The notes under the pieces are model-generated. The model saw only the letters and a program-made list of their open reading frames with translations, had not been told where the DNA came from and ran no database searches. This document shows positions 38,764-48,419 of a stretch of DNA of 64,000 nucleotides, piece by piece (position 1 is the stretch's first letter; every line of letters starts with the position of its first letter). Origin of the DNA: Pseudoxanthomonas sp. GM95 (lineage in GTDB: Bacteria > Pseudomonadota > Gammaproteobacteria > Xanthomonadales > Xanthomonadaceae). Made by a program: the position numbers and the translations under genes. Location: NCBI RefSeq assembly GCF_900109775.1, contig NZ_FOAX01000002.1, positions 1,426,001 through 1,490,000 on the forward strand, given 5' to 3'.

Positions 38764-39177
38764 TTACTTCAGGCTGGACAGGTAGGCGGCCAGGTCGGTG
38801 ATGTCCTGGTCGGAGAAGCTCTGGGCCTGGGCCTGCATCGTTGGATGCTTGCGCTTGCCGGCCTTGTACTCGGTCAATGCCTGGACGAGGTATTCGCTCG
38901 TCTGCCCGCCGATCCGCGGCACGTGGTAGTTGGGGTAGGCGTTCTTGTAGCCGGTGACGCCGTGGCAGCCCTGGCAGGTGTAGGACAGCTGCTTGCCGGT
39001 CTCCAGGTTGGCCTTGGGCGCGGCCGGGGCGGCGGCGACCGACGCTGCAGGAGCAGCGGCAGGCGGCGTGGAGGCAGGCGGGGCGGGTTCCTTGGCGTCC
39101 TGGCGAGCCTGGCTGGTGGGAATCACACCAGCGAGGAGCAGGGCGAAACAGGCGGCGAACAACAGCGGTCGCGTCAT
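38764..39177 (-). CDS. c-type cytochrome (c4-like half)
   Basis: The 137-residue protein has a cleavable signal peptide (to about SQARQ), an Ala/Pro linker and a cytochrome c domain with CQGCHG (about residue 68) and a Met ligand in HPTMQAQAQSFSDQD. The NYHVPRIGGQTSEYLVQAL text is typical of cytochrome c4 domains. With the lipoprotein cytochrome downstream it may work as a two-part diheme shuttle, for example to a terminal oxidase; no oxidase gene is here. Its promoter faces the RND operon promoter. Confidence 0.92.
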   Translation of the reverse strand: MTRPLLFAACFALLLAGVIPTSQARQDAKEPAPPASTPPAAAPAASVAAAPAAPKANLETGKQLSYTCQGCHGVTGYKNAYPNYHVPRIGGQTSEYLVQALTEYKAGKRKHPTMQAQAQSFSDQDITDLAAYLSSLK

Positions 39178-39369
39178 GTCGTGTTCCGTGATTTGCGCGC
39201 GTCCCGTCCCATCCGAGCCGCTTGGCTGGGTCGAAGTATAGCCTGCCGTTCAGCGTCTCCGGCAAGGCCGCGATCGGGGAAAAATTGACGCGGTGCAACA
39301 ACTTACGTGCGTTTCGGCGCGTGGAAATCTGGCCCGGATCGCGTGTCGCAGGCCGACACGGGGCGACAC

Positions 39370-39384
39370 AGGTCACCATGACCT
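39370..39384. promoter_or_regulatory. palindrome upstream of the RND operon
   Basis: AGGTCA-CCA-TGACCT: perfect 6-base arms, 67-81 bases before the adaptor gene start. A second weaker one (TGTAG-TTGC-CTACA, 39415-39428) lies closer to the gene. Either could be a repressor site; no regulator gene is adjacent. Confidence 0.4.
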
Positions 39385-39450
39385 TTGGCGCATGGAACGG
39401 TATCGATTCGGTGATGTAGTTGCCTACAACACTCAATCCGGCCAGCCGCC

Positions 39451-40581
39451 ATGAACTGCTCTCCCCCGATCCGCCCCGTCGCCCGCCTGGGCCTGACCGT
39501 TTTGATGCTGGCCTGCCTGGCTGCGCTGCCGGGCTGCAACAAGGCCGAGGGCGCCGATCCCAAGACGGCCACCGAGGAGAAAAAAGACAAGCCCGCCGAC
39601 GCGGTGCCGGTCGAAGCGGCCAAGGCCAGCCATCGTGCGGTCGCCGCGAGCTATTCCGGCACGACCACGCTCGAGCCGCGCGCCGAATCGCAGGTGATCG
39701 CCAAGACCTCCGGCGTCGCCCTGGCGGTGCTGGTGGAAGAGGGCCAGGAAGTCCGTGCCGGCCAGCCGCTGGTGCGCCTGGATGCCGACCGCGCCCAGCT
39801 GGCCGTGGCCCAGACCGATGCCCAGGTGCGCAAGCTGGAGAACAGCTACCAACGCGCCCTGAAGCTGGTTGACCAGCAGATGATCAGCGCCAACGATGTC
39901 GACCAGCTGCGCTACGACCTGGAAGACACCCGCGCGCAGAACCGGCTGGCGCGCCTGGAGCTGTCCTACACCACGGTGGTGGCGCCGATCTCCGGCGTGG
40001 TCGCCTCGCGCTCGATCAAGCCGGGCAATTTCGTCCAGATCAACACGCCGATCATCCGCATCGTCGACCGCTCGCGCCTGGAGGCCACGCTCAACGTGCC
40101 CGAGCGCGAACTGGCGACGCTGCGCGCCGGCCAGCCGGTGACGCTGCTGGCCGATGCGCTGCCGGGCAAGGGCTTCACCGGCAAGGTGGACCGCGTGGCG
40201 CCGGTGGTCGACGCCGGCAGCGGCACCTTCCGCGTGGTCTGCGCGTTTTCCGGTGACACCCAGCTGCAGGCCGGCATGTTCGGCCGCCTGCGGATCGAGT
40301 ACGACCACCGCGCCGATGCGCTGGTGATTCCGCGGGCGGCGCTGCTGGATGACGGCGATCCGGCCGTCTACCTGGTGCGCGGCGGCAAGGCCGTGCGCAC
40401 CGCGGTCGAGCCGGGCTACATCGACGGCGCCTGGGTCGAGATCCGCAAGGGCTTGAAGGCCGGCGACGCGGTGGTCACCGCCGGCAAGGTCGCCTTGCGT
40501 GACGGCAGCGCGGTCACCGTGATCGATGCGCCGCCCAGCTCGCCCGGCAAGGCCGTGGCGATGGCCAGCCCGCAGCGCTGA
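39451..40581 (+). CDS. RND efflux periplasmic adaptor (lipoprotein)
   Basis: The 376-residue membrane-fusion protein begins with a signal peptide and lipobox (ALPGC, Cys about 30), anchoring it to the inner membrane. It has a lipoyl half-motif before and after a coiled-coil hairpin (about residues 110-165) and then beta-barrel and membrane-proximal domains. It would couple the two downstream permeases to an outer-membrane channel, which is not encoded here. The gap to the first permease is 11 bases, so the three genes are one operon. Substrate unknown. Confidence 0.93.
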   Translation: MNCSPPIRPVARLGLTVLMLACLAALPGCNKAEGADPKTATEEKKDKPADAVPVEAAKASHRAVAASYSGTTTLEPRAESQVIAKTSGVALAVLVEEGQEVRAGQPLVRLDADRAQLAVAQTDAQVRKLENSYQRALKLVDQQMISANDVDQLRYDLEDTRAQNRLARLELSYTTVVAPISGVVASRSIKPGNFVQINTPIIRIVDRSRLEATLNVPERELATLRAGQPVTLLADALPGKGFTGKVDRVAPVVDAGSGTFRVVCAFSGDTQLQAGMFGRLRIEYDHRADALVIPRAALLDDGDPAVYLVRGGKAVRTAVEPGYIDGAWVEIRKGLKAGDAVVTAGKVALRDGSAVTVIDAPPSSPGKAVAMASPQR

Positions 40582-40592
40582 AGGAGCACGCC

Positions 40593-43500
40593 ATGCACCT
40601 GGGGAATGGGGAAATAGGCGACGCTTCGGGCGGCGGCATCGTCGCGCTGGCGGTGCGGCGCCGCGTCACCGTGGCGATGGTGACCATCACGCTGCTGCTG
40701 TTCGGCGTGATCGCGCTCAACAGTTTGAAGGTCAACCTGCTGCCGGACTTGAGCTATCCGACGCTGACCGTGCGCACCGAGTACACCGGCGCCGCACCCG
40801 CCGAGATCGAGACGCTGCTGTCCGAGCCGGTCGAGGAATCGGTCGGCGTGGTCAAGAACCTGCGTCGCCTGACTTCGGTGTCGCGCACCGGCCAGAGCGA
40901 CGTGGTGCTGCAGTTCGCCTGGGGCACCAACATGGACCAGGCCGGGCTGGAGGTGCGCGACAAGCTCGAAGCCCTGCAGCTGCCGCTGGAAGCCACCGCG
41001 CCGGTGCTGCTGCGCTTCGATCCGTCGACCGAACCGATCATCCGCCTGGCCCTGTCGGCCAACGTCCCGGCCGACGATGCGCGCGGCGCGCAGCGCCAGC
41101 TGGTCGCGCTGCGTCGCTTTGCCGACGAGGATCTGAAGAAGAAACTCGAACCGGTCGAGGGCGTGGCCGCGGTCAAGGTCGGCGGCGGCCTGGAAGACGA
41201 GGTGCAAGTCGACATCGACCAGCAGAAACTCGCCCAGCTGCACATGCCGCTGTCCACCGTGATCGAGCGGCTCAAGGCCGAGAACGTCAACCTGTCCGGC
41301 GGGCGCTTGGAGCAGGGCACGCAGCGCTACCTGGTGCGCACGGTCAACCAGTTCGCCGACGTGGACGACATCGGCAACCTGTTGCTGACCACGCGTAGCG
41401 GCGGCGACAGTGCGGCAGCCAACGCAGCGGCGCAGATGGCCGCGATTGCCGCCTCCAGCGGCTCGGCCGAAGTGCTGGCGGCCGCCGCCTCGGTGCAGAG
41501 CGCGTCATCGTCCGACACGACCTCGATTGCCGGCGGCATGCCGGTGCGGCTGCGCGATGTGGCCACCGTGCGCCAGGGCTACAAGGAGCGCGAGGCGGTG
41601 ATCCGCCTGGCCGGGCGCGAAGCGGTGGAACTGGCGATCTACAAGGAGGGCGATGCCAATACCGTGGCGACTGCCAAGGCGCTGTCGCAGCGGCTGGAAC
41701 GCCTGCGCGCGCAGCTGCCAGCCGATGTTTCGTTGGACACGCTGGACGACCAATCCCGCTTCATCGAGCACGCCATCGGCGAGGTCAAGCAGGACGCGGT
41801 GATCGGCGGCCTGCTGGCGATCCTGGTGATCTTCCTGTTCCTGCGCGATGGCTGGAGCACGTTCGTGATCGGCCTGTCGCTGCCGGTGTCGATCGTGGCG
41901 ACCTTCTTCTTCATGGACCGGCTTGGCCTGAGCCTCAACGTGATGTCGCTGGGCGGCTTGGCACTGGCCACCGGCCTGGTGGTGGACGACTCGATCGTGG
42001 TGCTGGAAAGCATCGCCAAGGCGCGCGAGCGTGGGCTTGGCATCGTGCAAGCCGCCATGACTGGCACGCGCGAAGTGAGCATGGCCGTGGTGGCCTCGAC
42101 GCTGACCACGATCGCGGTGTTCCTGCCGCTGGTGTTCGTCGATGGGATCGCTGGCCAGCTGTTCCGCGACCAGGCGCTGACCGTGGCGATCGCCATCGCG
42201 ATCTCGCTGGTGGTGGCGATGACGCTGATCCCGATGCTGAGTTCGCTGCGCGGCCAGGCGCCGCTGGGTTTTGCACCCGAAGCGCCGCATCCGCAGTGGC
42301 AGCCGCAGTCGCGCTGGCAGAAGCCCTTTGCCCTGGGTGGACGCGGCATCGGCGCCGGCGTGCGCGGAGCGGTGTTCGGCATCGCCTGGCTGATCGTGCG
42401 GCTGGCACGGGGCGTCGCCGCGATCGTCGGGCCGGTGATGCGCCGCCTGAGCGACTGGGCGATGAAGCCCTACGCGGGGATCGAGCGCGCCTACCTGCGC
42501 ATGTTGCCCGCGGCGCTGGCGCATCCGGGCCGCGTGCTGGGGCTGGCGGCATTGGCGCTGATCGGGACGGCCGCGCTTGTGCCCAGCCTGGGGACCGACC
42601 TGATCCCGCAGCTGGCGCAGGACCGCTTCGAAATGACGGTCAAGCTGCCACCGGGCACGCCGCTGCGCGACACCGATGCGGTGCTGCGCACGCTGCAGGA
42701 GAAGCACGTCAAGGACGAAGGCATTTCCGCCATCTTCGGCGTCAGCGGCAGCGGCACGCGGCTGGATGCCAACCCGACCGAAAGCGGCGAGAACATAGGC
42801 AAGCTGACCGTGGTCATGGCCGGCGGCGGCAGCCCGCAGGTCGAGGCGCGTGAGTCCGCCTTGCTGCGCGCATCGATGCAGGCCTGGCCGGGCGCGCAGG
42901 TGGATTTCGCGCGTCCTGCGCTGTTCAGCCTGTCCACGCCGCTGGAAGTAGAGCTTCGCGGCCAGGACCTGGCCACGCTGGAAGTGGCCGGCCAGCGCCT
43001 GGCCCAGCTGCTACGCGGCAACGCGCACTACACCGATGTGCGCTCGACCGTGGAGCAGGGCTTCCCCGAGATCCAGATCCGCTTCGACCAGGAGCGGGCG
43101 GGCGCGCTGGGCCTGACCACGCGCCAGGTCGCCGATGCGGTGGTGCAGAAGGTGCGCGGCGAAGTGGCTACGCGCTACAGCTTCCGCGATCGCAAGATCG
43201 ATGTGCTGGTGCGCGCGCAGGCGTCGGATCGCGCTTCCGTGGAGGACGTGCGCCGGCTGATCATCAATCCGTCCAGCAGCCGTCCGGTGACGCTGGCCGC
43301 GGTGGCCGATGTCATCGCCACCACTGGCCCCAGCGAAATCCATCGCGCCGACCAGGGCCGCGTGGCGATCGTCTCTGCTGGCCTGCAGGGCATCGACCTG
43401 GGCAGCGCGGTACGCGAGGTGCAGGCGCTGGCCGCGGAGCATCCGCTGGGCGCCGGCGTGTCGATGCATATCGGCGGACAGGGCGAGGAGTTGGGGGACT

Positions 43501-44060
43501 CGGTGCGCTCGCTGCTGTTCGCCTTCGGACTGGCGGTGTTCCTGGTGTATCTGGTGATGGCCTCGCAGTTCGAGTCGCTGCTGCACCCGTTCGTCATCCT
43601 CTTCACCATCCCGCTGGCGTTGGTCGGCGCGGTGCTGGCGTTGAAGCTGAGTGGCTCGCCGGTGTCGGTGGTGGTGTTCATTGGCTTGATCCTGCTGGTC
43701 GGGTTGGTGACCAAGAACGCGATCATCCTGATCGATTCGGTCAACCAGCTGCGCGCCGCGGGCATGGCCAAGCAGCGTGCCTTGGTGGAAGGCGCCCGCT
43801 CGCGCCTGCGGCCGATCGTGATGACCACGCTGTGCACGTTGCTAGGCTTCCTGCCGCTGGCGTTGGCCTCGGGCGAAGGCGCGGAAGTGCGCGCGCCGAT
43901 GGCGATCACCGTGATCGGCGGGCTGCTGGTGTCCACGCTACTGACCCTGCTGGTGATCCCGGTGGTCTACGACCTGCTGGATCGTCGCAACCCATCGCGC
44001 GCGCCGGCGGCGACGCCCGACGGTGACGACGACGGGATCGCGCACGGAGCCGCCGCATGA
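40593..44060 (+). CDS. RND efflux permease 1
   Basis: The 1155-residue proton-driven inner-membrane transporter has twelve membrane segments and two large periplasmic loops. Proton-relay residues are present: Asp465-Asp466 in GLVVDDSIVVLE and Lys1041 in LVTKNAIILID. It is about 100 residues longer than typical AcrB/MdtB proteins because of an Ala/Ser-rich insert (about 268-315) and a Trp/Pro- and Gly-rich insert between the two halves (about 552-629). Its stop overlaps the next permease by 4 bases, implying stoichiometric expression. It resembles MdtB/CzcA-like HAE transporters; substrate unknown. Confidence 0.93.
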   Translation: MHLGNGEIGDASGGGIVALAVRRRVTVAMVTITLLLFGVIALNSLKVNLLPDLSYPTLTVRTEYTGAAPAEIETLLSEPVEESVGVVKNLRRLTSVSRTGQSDVVLQFAWGTNMDQAGLEVRDKLEALQLPLEATAPVLLRFDPSTEPIIRLALSANVPADDARGAQRQLVALRRFADEDLKKKLEPVEGVAAVKVGGGLEDEVQVDIDQQKLAQLHMPLSTVIERLKAENVNLSGGRLEQGTQRYLVRTVNQFADVDDIGNLLLTTRSGGDSAAANAAAQMAAIAASSGSAEVLAAAASVQSASSSDTTSIAGGMPVRLRDVATVRQGYKEREAVIRLAGREAVELAIYKEGDANTVATAKALSQRLERLRAQLPADVSLDTLDDQSRFIEHAIGEVKQDAVIGGLLAILVIFLFLRDGWSTFVIGLSLPVSIVATFFFMDRLGLSLNVMSLGGLALATGLVVDDSIVVLESIAKARERGLGIVQAAMTGTREVSMAVVASTLTTIAVFLPLVFVDGIAGQLFRDQALTVAIAIAISLVVAMTLIPMLSSLRGQAPLGFAPEAPHPQWQPQSRWQKPFALGGRGIGAGVRGAVFGIAWLIVRLARGVAAIVGPVMRRLSDWAMKPYAGIERAYLRMLPAALAHPGRVLGLAALALIGTAALVPSLGTDLIPQLAQDRFEMTVKLPPGTPLRDTDAVLRTLQEKHVKDEGISAIFGVSGSGTRLDANPTESGENIGKLTVVMAGGGSPQVEARESALLRASMQAWPGAQVDFARPALFSLSTPLEVELRGQDLATLEVAGQRLAQLLRGNAHYTDVRSTVEQGFPEIQIRFDQERAGALGLTTRQVADAVVQKVRGEVATRYSFRDRKIDVLVRAQASDRASVEDVRRLIINPSSSRPVTLAAVADVIATTGPSEIHRADQGRVAIVSAGLQGIDLGSAVREVQALAAEHPLGAGVSMHIGGQGEELGDSVRSLLFAFGLAVFLVYLVMASQFESLLHPFVILFTIPLALVGAVLALKLSGSPVSVVVFIGLILLVGLVTKNAIILIDSVNQLRAAGMAKQRALVEGARSRLRPIVMTTLCTLLGFLPLALASGEGAEVRAPMAITVIGGLLVSTLLTLLVIPVVYDLLDRRNPSRAPAATPDGDDDGIAHGAAA

Positions 44061-47000
44061 GCATTGCTGCGCTCAGCATCCGTCGGCCGGTCACCACGGT
44101 GATGTGCTTCATCTCGCTGCTGGTGATCGGCGCGATTGCGGCGGTGCGATTGCCTTTGGAGGCCTTCCCCGATATCTCCGCGCCGTTCCTGTTCGTGCAG
44201 CTGCCATATCCTGGCTCCACGCCGGAGGAGGTGGAACGCAACATCCTGCGCCCGGCCGAGGAAGCGCTGGCGATCATGCCCGGCATCAAGCGCCTGCGCG
44301 GCACGGCGACGGCCGATGCGGCCAGCATCTTCATCGAGTTCAGCGACTGGGATCGCGACATCGCCATCGCCGCGTCCGATGCGCGCGAGCGCATCGATGC
44401 GATCCGCAGCGACCTGCCCGACGACCTGAAGCGCTACTCGGTGTTCAAGTGGTCCAGCAGCGACCAGGCGATCCTGCGCGTGCGTCTGGCCGGCGATCGC
44501 GACATGACGGCCTCGTACGACATGATCGAGCGCGAGTTCAAGCGGCGGTTGGAGCGCATCCCCGGCGTGGCGCGCGTGGAGATTTCCGGTGCGGCGCCCA
44601 ACGAGGTGGAAGTGGCGATTGCGCCTGATCGCCTGACCGCGCATGGGCTCAATCTCAACGAGTTGAGCACACGGCTGCAGGCGGCAAACTTCTCCATTTC
44701 CGCCGGCCAGATCGATGATCACGGCCAGCGCCTGCGCGTGCAGCCGATGGGCGAGGTGGCCGACCTGCAGCAGTTGCGCGAGCTGGTGGTGAACGACAAG
44801 GGCCTGCGTCTGGGCGATATCGCCAGCGTGCAGCTCAAGCCTTCGCGCATGGACTACGGCCGCCGCCTGGACGGCAAGCCGGCCGTGGGCATGGATATCT
44901 TCAAAGAGCGCAGCGCCAACCTGGTGCAAGTCTCGCGCGATGCGTTGGCCGAGGTCGAAGCGATCCGCGCACAGCCCGAGCTGGCCGACGTCCAGGTCAA
45001 GGTGATGGAGAACCAGGGCGAGAACGTCACCTCCTCGCTGCTGGAATTGGCCGAGGCCGGTGGCATCGGCCTGCTGCTGTCGATCGCGGTGCTGTTCTTC
45101 TTCCTGCGCCATTGGCCGTCCACGCTGATGGTGACCCTGGCGATTCCGATCTGCTTCGTGATGACGCTGGGCTTCATGTACTTCGCCGGGGTCACGCTCA
45201 ACATCCTGACCATGATGGGTCTGCTGTTGGCGGTGGGCATGCTGGTGGACAACGCCGTGGTGGTGGTCGAAAGCATCTTCCAGGAGCGCGAGAAGATGCC
45301 CGGCGAGCCGATCAAGGCCGCGCTGCTGGGCACCCGGCACGTGGCGATCGCGCTGTCGGCCGGCACGCTGTGCCACTGCATCGTGTTCGTGCCGAATCTG
45401 TTCGGCGAGACCAACGAGATCAGCATCTTCATGGCGCAGATCGCGGTGACGATCTCGGTCTCGCTGCTGGCCTCGTGGCTGGTGGCGATCAGCTTGATCC
45501 CGATGCTGTCGGCACGGATGAAGACGCCGCCGCAATTGCGCTCCGAACGCGGCCTGATCCCCTGGATGCAGCGCCGCTACGCACGCCTGCTGCGCTGGAC
45601 GCTGGAACACCGCGGCTGGAGCGTGCTGGGCATCGTGCTGATCGTGGTTGCGAGCCTGGTACCGATGAAGCTGACCGAGATGGACATGTTCGGTGGCGGG
45701 CGCGCTGGTGAAACCTATGTGGCCTACCAGTTCGGCGGCTCGTATACCCGCGACCAGATGTCAGCTGAAGTCGCGCGCGCCGAGCAGTACATGGAAAGCC
45801 AACGCAAGGCCTTGGGCATCACCCAGATCTATTCGTGGTTCAGCGAGACCGAAGGCGCGTCGAGTTCGGTGAAGTTCGATACGACCGATCCGGACGAGAC
45901 CAAGCGCCGCGTCGAGCTGCTGCGCAAGGGCCTGCCCAAGTCGGCGCGTGCCGAGATCGTGATCGGCGGCAATGGCAACGGGGGCAGCAACAAGAACGGC
46001 GTGCAGGTGCAGCTGACCGGCGATTCCACTAGCGTGCTGCAGGAGATTGCACGTGACGTGCTACCGGCGCTGGCCAGCCGGCCGGAACTGCGCGACGTGC
46101 GTGTCGATGCCGGCGACCAGAGCAGCGAACTGAAGGTGCGCGTGGATCGCGAGCGCGCGGCGTCGTTCGGCTTCTCAGCCCAAGACGTGGCGACCTTCGT
46201 CAACATTGCCCTGCGCGGAGGCCAGCTGCGCGAGCTGCGCCGCGGCGACACGGAAGTGCCGGTGACCCTGCGCTTCGCCGGTGCCGAGCAGTACGCCATC
46301 GCCGACCTGGAGCAGTTCAACGTGCGCGCCAAGGACGGGCGCAGCGTGCCGCTGATGTCGATGGTGAGCGTGGACGTGGCGCCGTCGGCCTCGCAGATCT
46401 CGCGCAGCAACCGTCAGACCACGCTGACCATCACCGCCAACCTGGCCGAGAAGGTCACCGCGCCCAAGGGCCGCGAGGCGATGGAGCAGAGCCTGAAGGC
46501 GATGGCGTTCCCGCCGGGCTATCACTTCACTTTCGATGGCGGCGACTATCAGGACGACGGCGAGGCGATGCAGCAGATGCTGTTCAACATGCTGATCGCC
46601 TTGCTGATGATCTACCTGGTGATGGCGGCGGTGTTCGAATCGCTGCTGTTCCCGGCGGCGATCATGTCCGGCGTGGTGTTCTCGATCTTCGGCGTGTTCT
46701 GGCTGTTCTGGATCACCGGCACCGCATTCGGGGTGATGTCCTTCATCGGCATCCTGGTGCTGATGGGCGTGGTGGTGAACAACGGCATCGTGATGATCGA
46801 GCACATCAACACGCTGCGTCGCGGCGGTCTTTCCCGCACGGAGGCGCTGGTGGAAGGCAGCCGCGAACGCCTGCGCCCGATCATGATGACGATGGGCACG
46901 GCGATTCTGGCGATGGTGCCGATCGCCATGGGCGGCACCCAGATGGGCGGCGACGGCCCGCCGTATTTCCCGATGGCGCGCGCGATTGCCGGCGGCCTGG

Positions 47001-47134
47001 CGTTCTCGACCGTGGTCAGCCTGCTGTTCCTGCCGACCATCTACGCGATCCTGGACGACGCCAGCGCCGGCATGGGCCGGCTGGTGCGACGCGCGCGCGG
47101 CGTGCCGCAGGACGCCGCGCTGCAGGCGTCGTGA
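44057..47134 (+). CDS. RND efflux permease 2 (incomplete proton relay)
   Basis: The 1025-residue RND permease is of ordinary length and twelve-segment layout. At the relay sites it has Asp398-Asn399 (LVDNAVVVVE) instead of the usual Asp-Asp, and Asn908 (VVVNNGIVMIE) where AcrB has Lys940. Arg and Thr of the last relay segment are kept (RLRPIMMTMGT). The two permeases therefore differ and may form a mixed trimer like MdtBC, with permease 1 doing proton transfer. That is inference. It is translationally coupled to permease 1. Confidence 0.93.
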   Translation: MSIAALSIRRPVTTVMCFISLLVIGAIAAVRLPLEAFPDISAPFLFVQLPYPGSTPEEVERNILRPAEEALAIMPGIKRLRGTATADAASIFIEFSDWDRDIAIAASDARERIDAIRSDLPDDLKRYSVFKWSSSDQAILRVRLAGDRDMTASYDMIEREFKRRLERIPGVARVEISGAAPNEVEVAIAPDRLTAHGLNLNELSTRLQAANFSISAGQIDDHGQRLRVQPMGEVADLQQLRELVVNDKGLRLGDIASVQLKPSRMDYGRRLDGKPAVGMDIFKERSANLVQVSRDALAEVEAIRAQPELADVQVKVMENQGENVTSSLLELAEAGGIGLLLSIAVLFFFLRHWPSTLMVTLAIPICFVMTLGFMYFAGVTLNILTMMGLLLAVGMLVDNAVVVVESIFQEREKMPGEPIKAALLGTRHVAIALSAGTLCHCIVFVPNLFGETNEISIFMAQIAVTISVSLLASWLVAISLIPMLSARMKTPPQLRSERGLIPWMQRRYARLLRWTLEHRGWSVLGIVLIVVASLVPMKLTEMDMFGGGRAGETYVAYQFGGSYTRDQMSAEVARAEQYMESQRKALGITQIYSWFSETEGASSSVKFDTTDPDETKRRVELLRKGLPKSARAEIVIGGNGNGGSNKNGVQVQLTGDSTSVLQEIARDVLPALASRPELRDVRVDAGDQSSELKVRVDRERAASFGFSAQDVATFVNIALRGGQLRELRRGDTEVPVTLRFAGAEQYAIADLEQFNVRAKDGRSVPLMSMVSVDVAPSASQISRSNRQTTLTITANLAEKVTAPKGREAMEQSLKAMAFPPGYHFTFDGGDYQDDGEAMQQMLFNMLIALLMIYLVMAAVFESLLFPAAIMSGVVFSIFGVFWLFWITGTAFGVMSFIGILVLMGVVVNNGIVMIEHINTLRRGGLSRTEALVEGSRERLRPIMMTMGTAILAMVPIAMGGTQMGGDGPPYFPMARAIAGGLAFSTVVSLLFLPTIYAILDDASAGMGRLVRRARGVPQDAALQAS

Positions 47135-47140
47135 GGACTG

Positions 47141-47172
47141 CGCTGGCCGTGCGGATCAAGGCGCGGCCAGCG
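47141..47172. terminator. hairpin after the RND operon
   Basis: Nine-base arms CGCTGGCCG and CGGCCAGCG with a 14-base loop, between convergent genes; no T-run. Confidence 0.35.
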
Positions 47173-47182
47173 CGGGAGCGCT

Positions 47183-48415
47183 TCAGTGCAGCAGTTTGCC
47201 GGCGATCAGTGCGCCGGTGATCCAGAAGCCGATCATGCTGCCCAGGTTGGTCAGCAGGAAGGTCAGCACCACCCGGCAGACGCGGTTGCGATACCAGCCC
47301 TTGAGCGTCTGCGCATCGTCGCGCAGGGCGAGGAAGTCACCGTAGGCCGGCTTGCGCAGGTGCACCTCGGCCAGCGCGCTGAAGGCACCGGCCGGCAGGC
47401 CCGGGCGGAACGGCTTGAGCGGCGCGGCGATGATCGCTGCCAGGATGCTCAGCGGATGGCCGCCGGCAATCAGGCAGCCCAGGCCGGCCAGGCCGCCGGT
47501 CAAGGCCAGCCACTGCAGCAGCAGGGTGCTGCCGAACTTCAGGCCGCCGCTGTAGAAGCCCCAGGCGATACCGCCAAGGACGAGCACGCTCAGCAGCATC
47601 ATGATCCACGGCAGCTTGCGCGTGGCCTGCACGTGCTCCAGCTCGGCGCGCACGGTGGCGGGATCGGCCTGGTCTTCGGCCAGGTGCTTGGCCAGGCCTT
47701 GCAGATGGCCGGCGCCAACCACGGCCAGCACGTCGCGCGCGTCACCTGCGGTCTGGCGCAAGCTGGCGGCCATGTAGCGGTCGCGTTCGGCGATCACTGC
47801 TTCGAACAGCGCCGGGCTTTCCTTGGCGAACTCGCCGAAGCTGGCTTCCAGCATGTCGCCCTGTTTGAGCTGCTCGATCTCGGCTTCGCCGACTTCTTCC
47901 GACGCAAACAGGCCGCCCAGCAATCCGGTGCCCAGCTTGAGCTTGCCGAAGAAACCCAGCTTGGCCGAAGCGCGCTTGAAGGTCAGGCCGACTTCGCGGT
48001 CGATCAGGTGCACGGCCATGCCGCGTTCCTGCGCCGCGGTCACCGCGCGCTTGAGTTCGGCGCCAGGCTCGATGCCGAGCTGTTCGGCCAGGCGGCGCTG
48101 GTAGGCGGCCAGCGCCAGGTTGGCGGCGAACAGGGCCACGCGGCCCTTGCGGATCACCTGCACCAGGTCGAGCTTGGCCATCGCATCGGGATCGCTCAAC
48201 GCCTGCAGGCGCTGCGCATCCAGTTCGACTGCGACCGCATCGTAGGGATGCGAATCGATGGCGTGCTGCACGGCCTCCACGCTGGCCTTGGAGACGTGCG
48301 CAGTGCCCAGCAGCGTGTAGCGCACGCCGTCGCGTTCGACGACGCGCATGGGTTGTTCGACAGCGTCGTCGAGCACAGGCGCGGCGGGCAGGGTGGAGGA
48401 ATCTGGGTCGGTCAT
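47183..48415 (-). CDS. TraB/PrgY-family membrane protein
   Basis: The 410-residue protein has an N-terminal TraB domain (about 20-230) with YTLLGTAHVSKASVEAVQ and VAVELDAQRLQAL, conserved Glu/His residues of a metalloprotease-like (EreA/ChaN-Tiki) fold, and VVGAGHLQGLAKHLA. The C-terminal half has four or five membrane segments. Enterococcal TraB/PrgY lowers pheromone activity; the bacterial chromosomal forms have no assigned role. The start is ATG 48415; ATG 48427 would overlap the GNAT gene's stop by 8 bases and is also possible. Confidence 0.85.
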   Translation of the reverse strand: MTDPDSSTLPAAPVLDDAVEQPMRVVERDGVRYTLLGTAHVSKASVEAVQHAIDSHPYDAVAVELDAQRLQALSDPDAMAKLDLVQVIRKGRVALFAANLALAAYQRRLAEQLGIEPGAELKRAVTAAQERGMAVHLIDREVGLTFKRASAKLGFFGKLKLGTGLLGGLFASEEVGEAEIEQLKQGDMLEASFGEFAKESPALFEAVIAERDRYMAASLRQTAGDARDVLAVVGAGHLQGLAKHLAEDQADPATVRAELEHVQATRKLPWIMMLLSVLVLGGIAWGFYSGGLKFGSTLLLQWLALTGGLAGLGCLIAGGHPLSILAAIIAAPLKPFRPGLPAGAFSALAEVHLRKPAYGDFLALRDDAQTLKGWYRNRVCRVVLTFLLTNLGSMIGFWITGALIAGKLLH

Positions 48416-48419
48416 CGGT

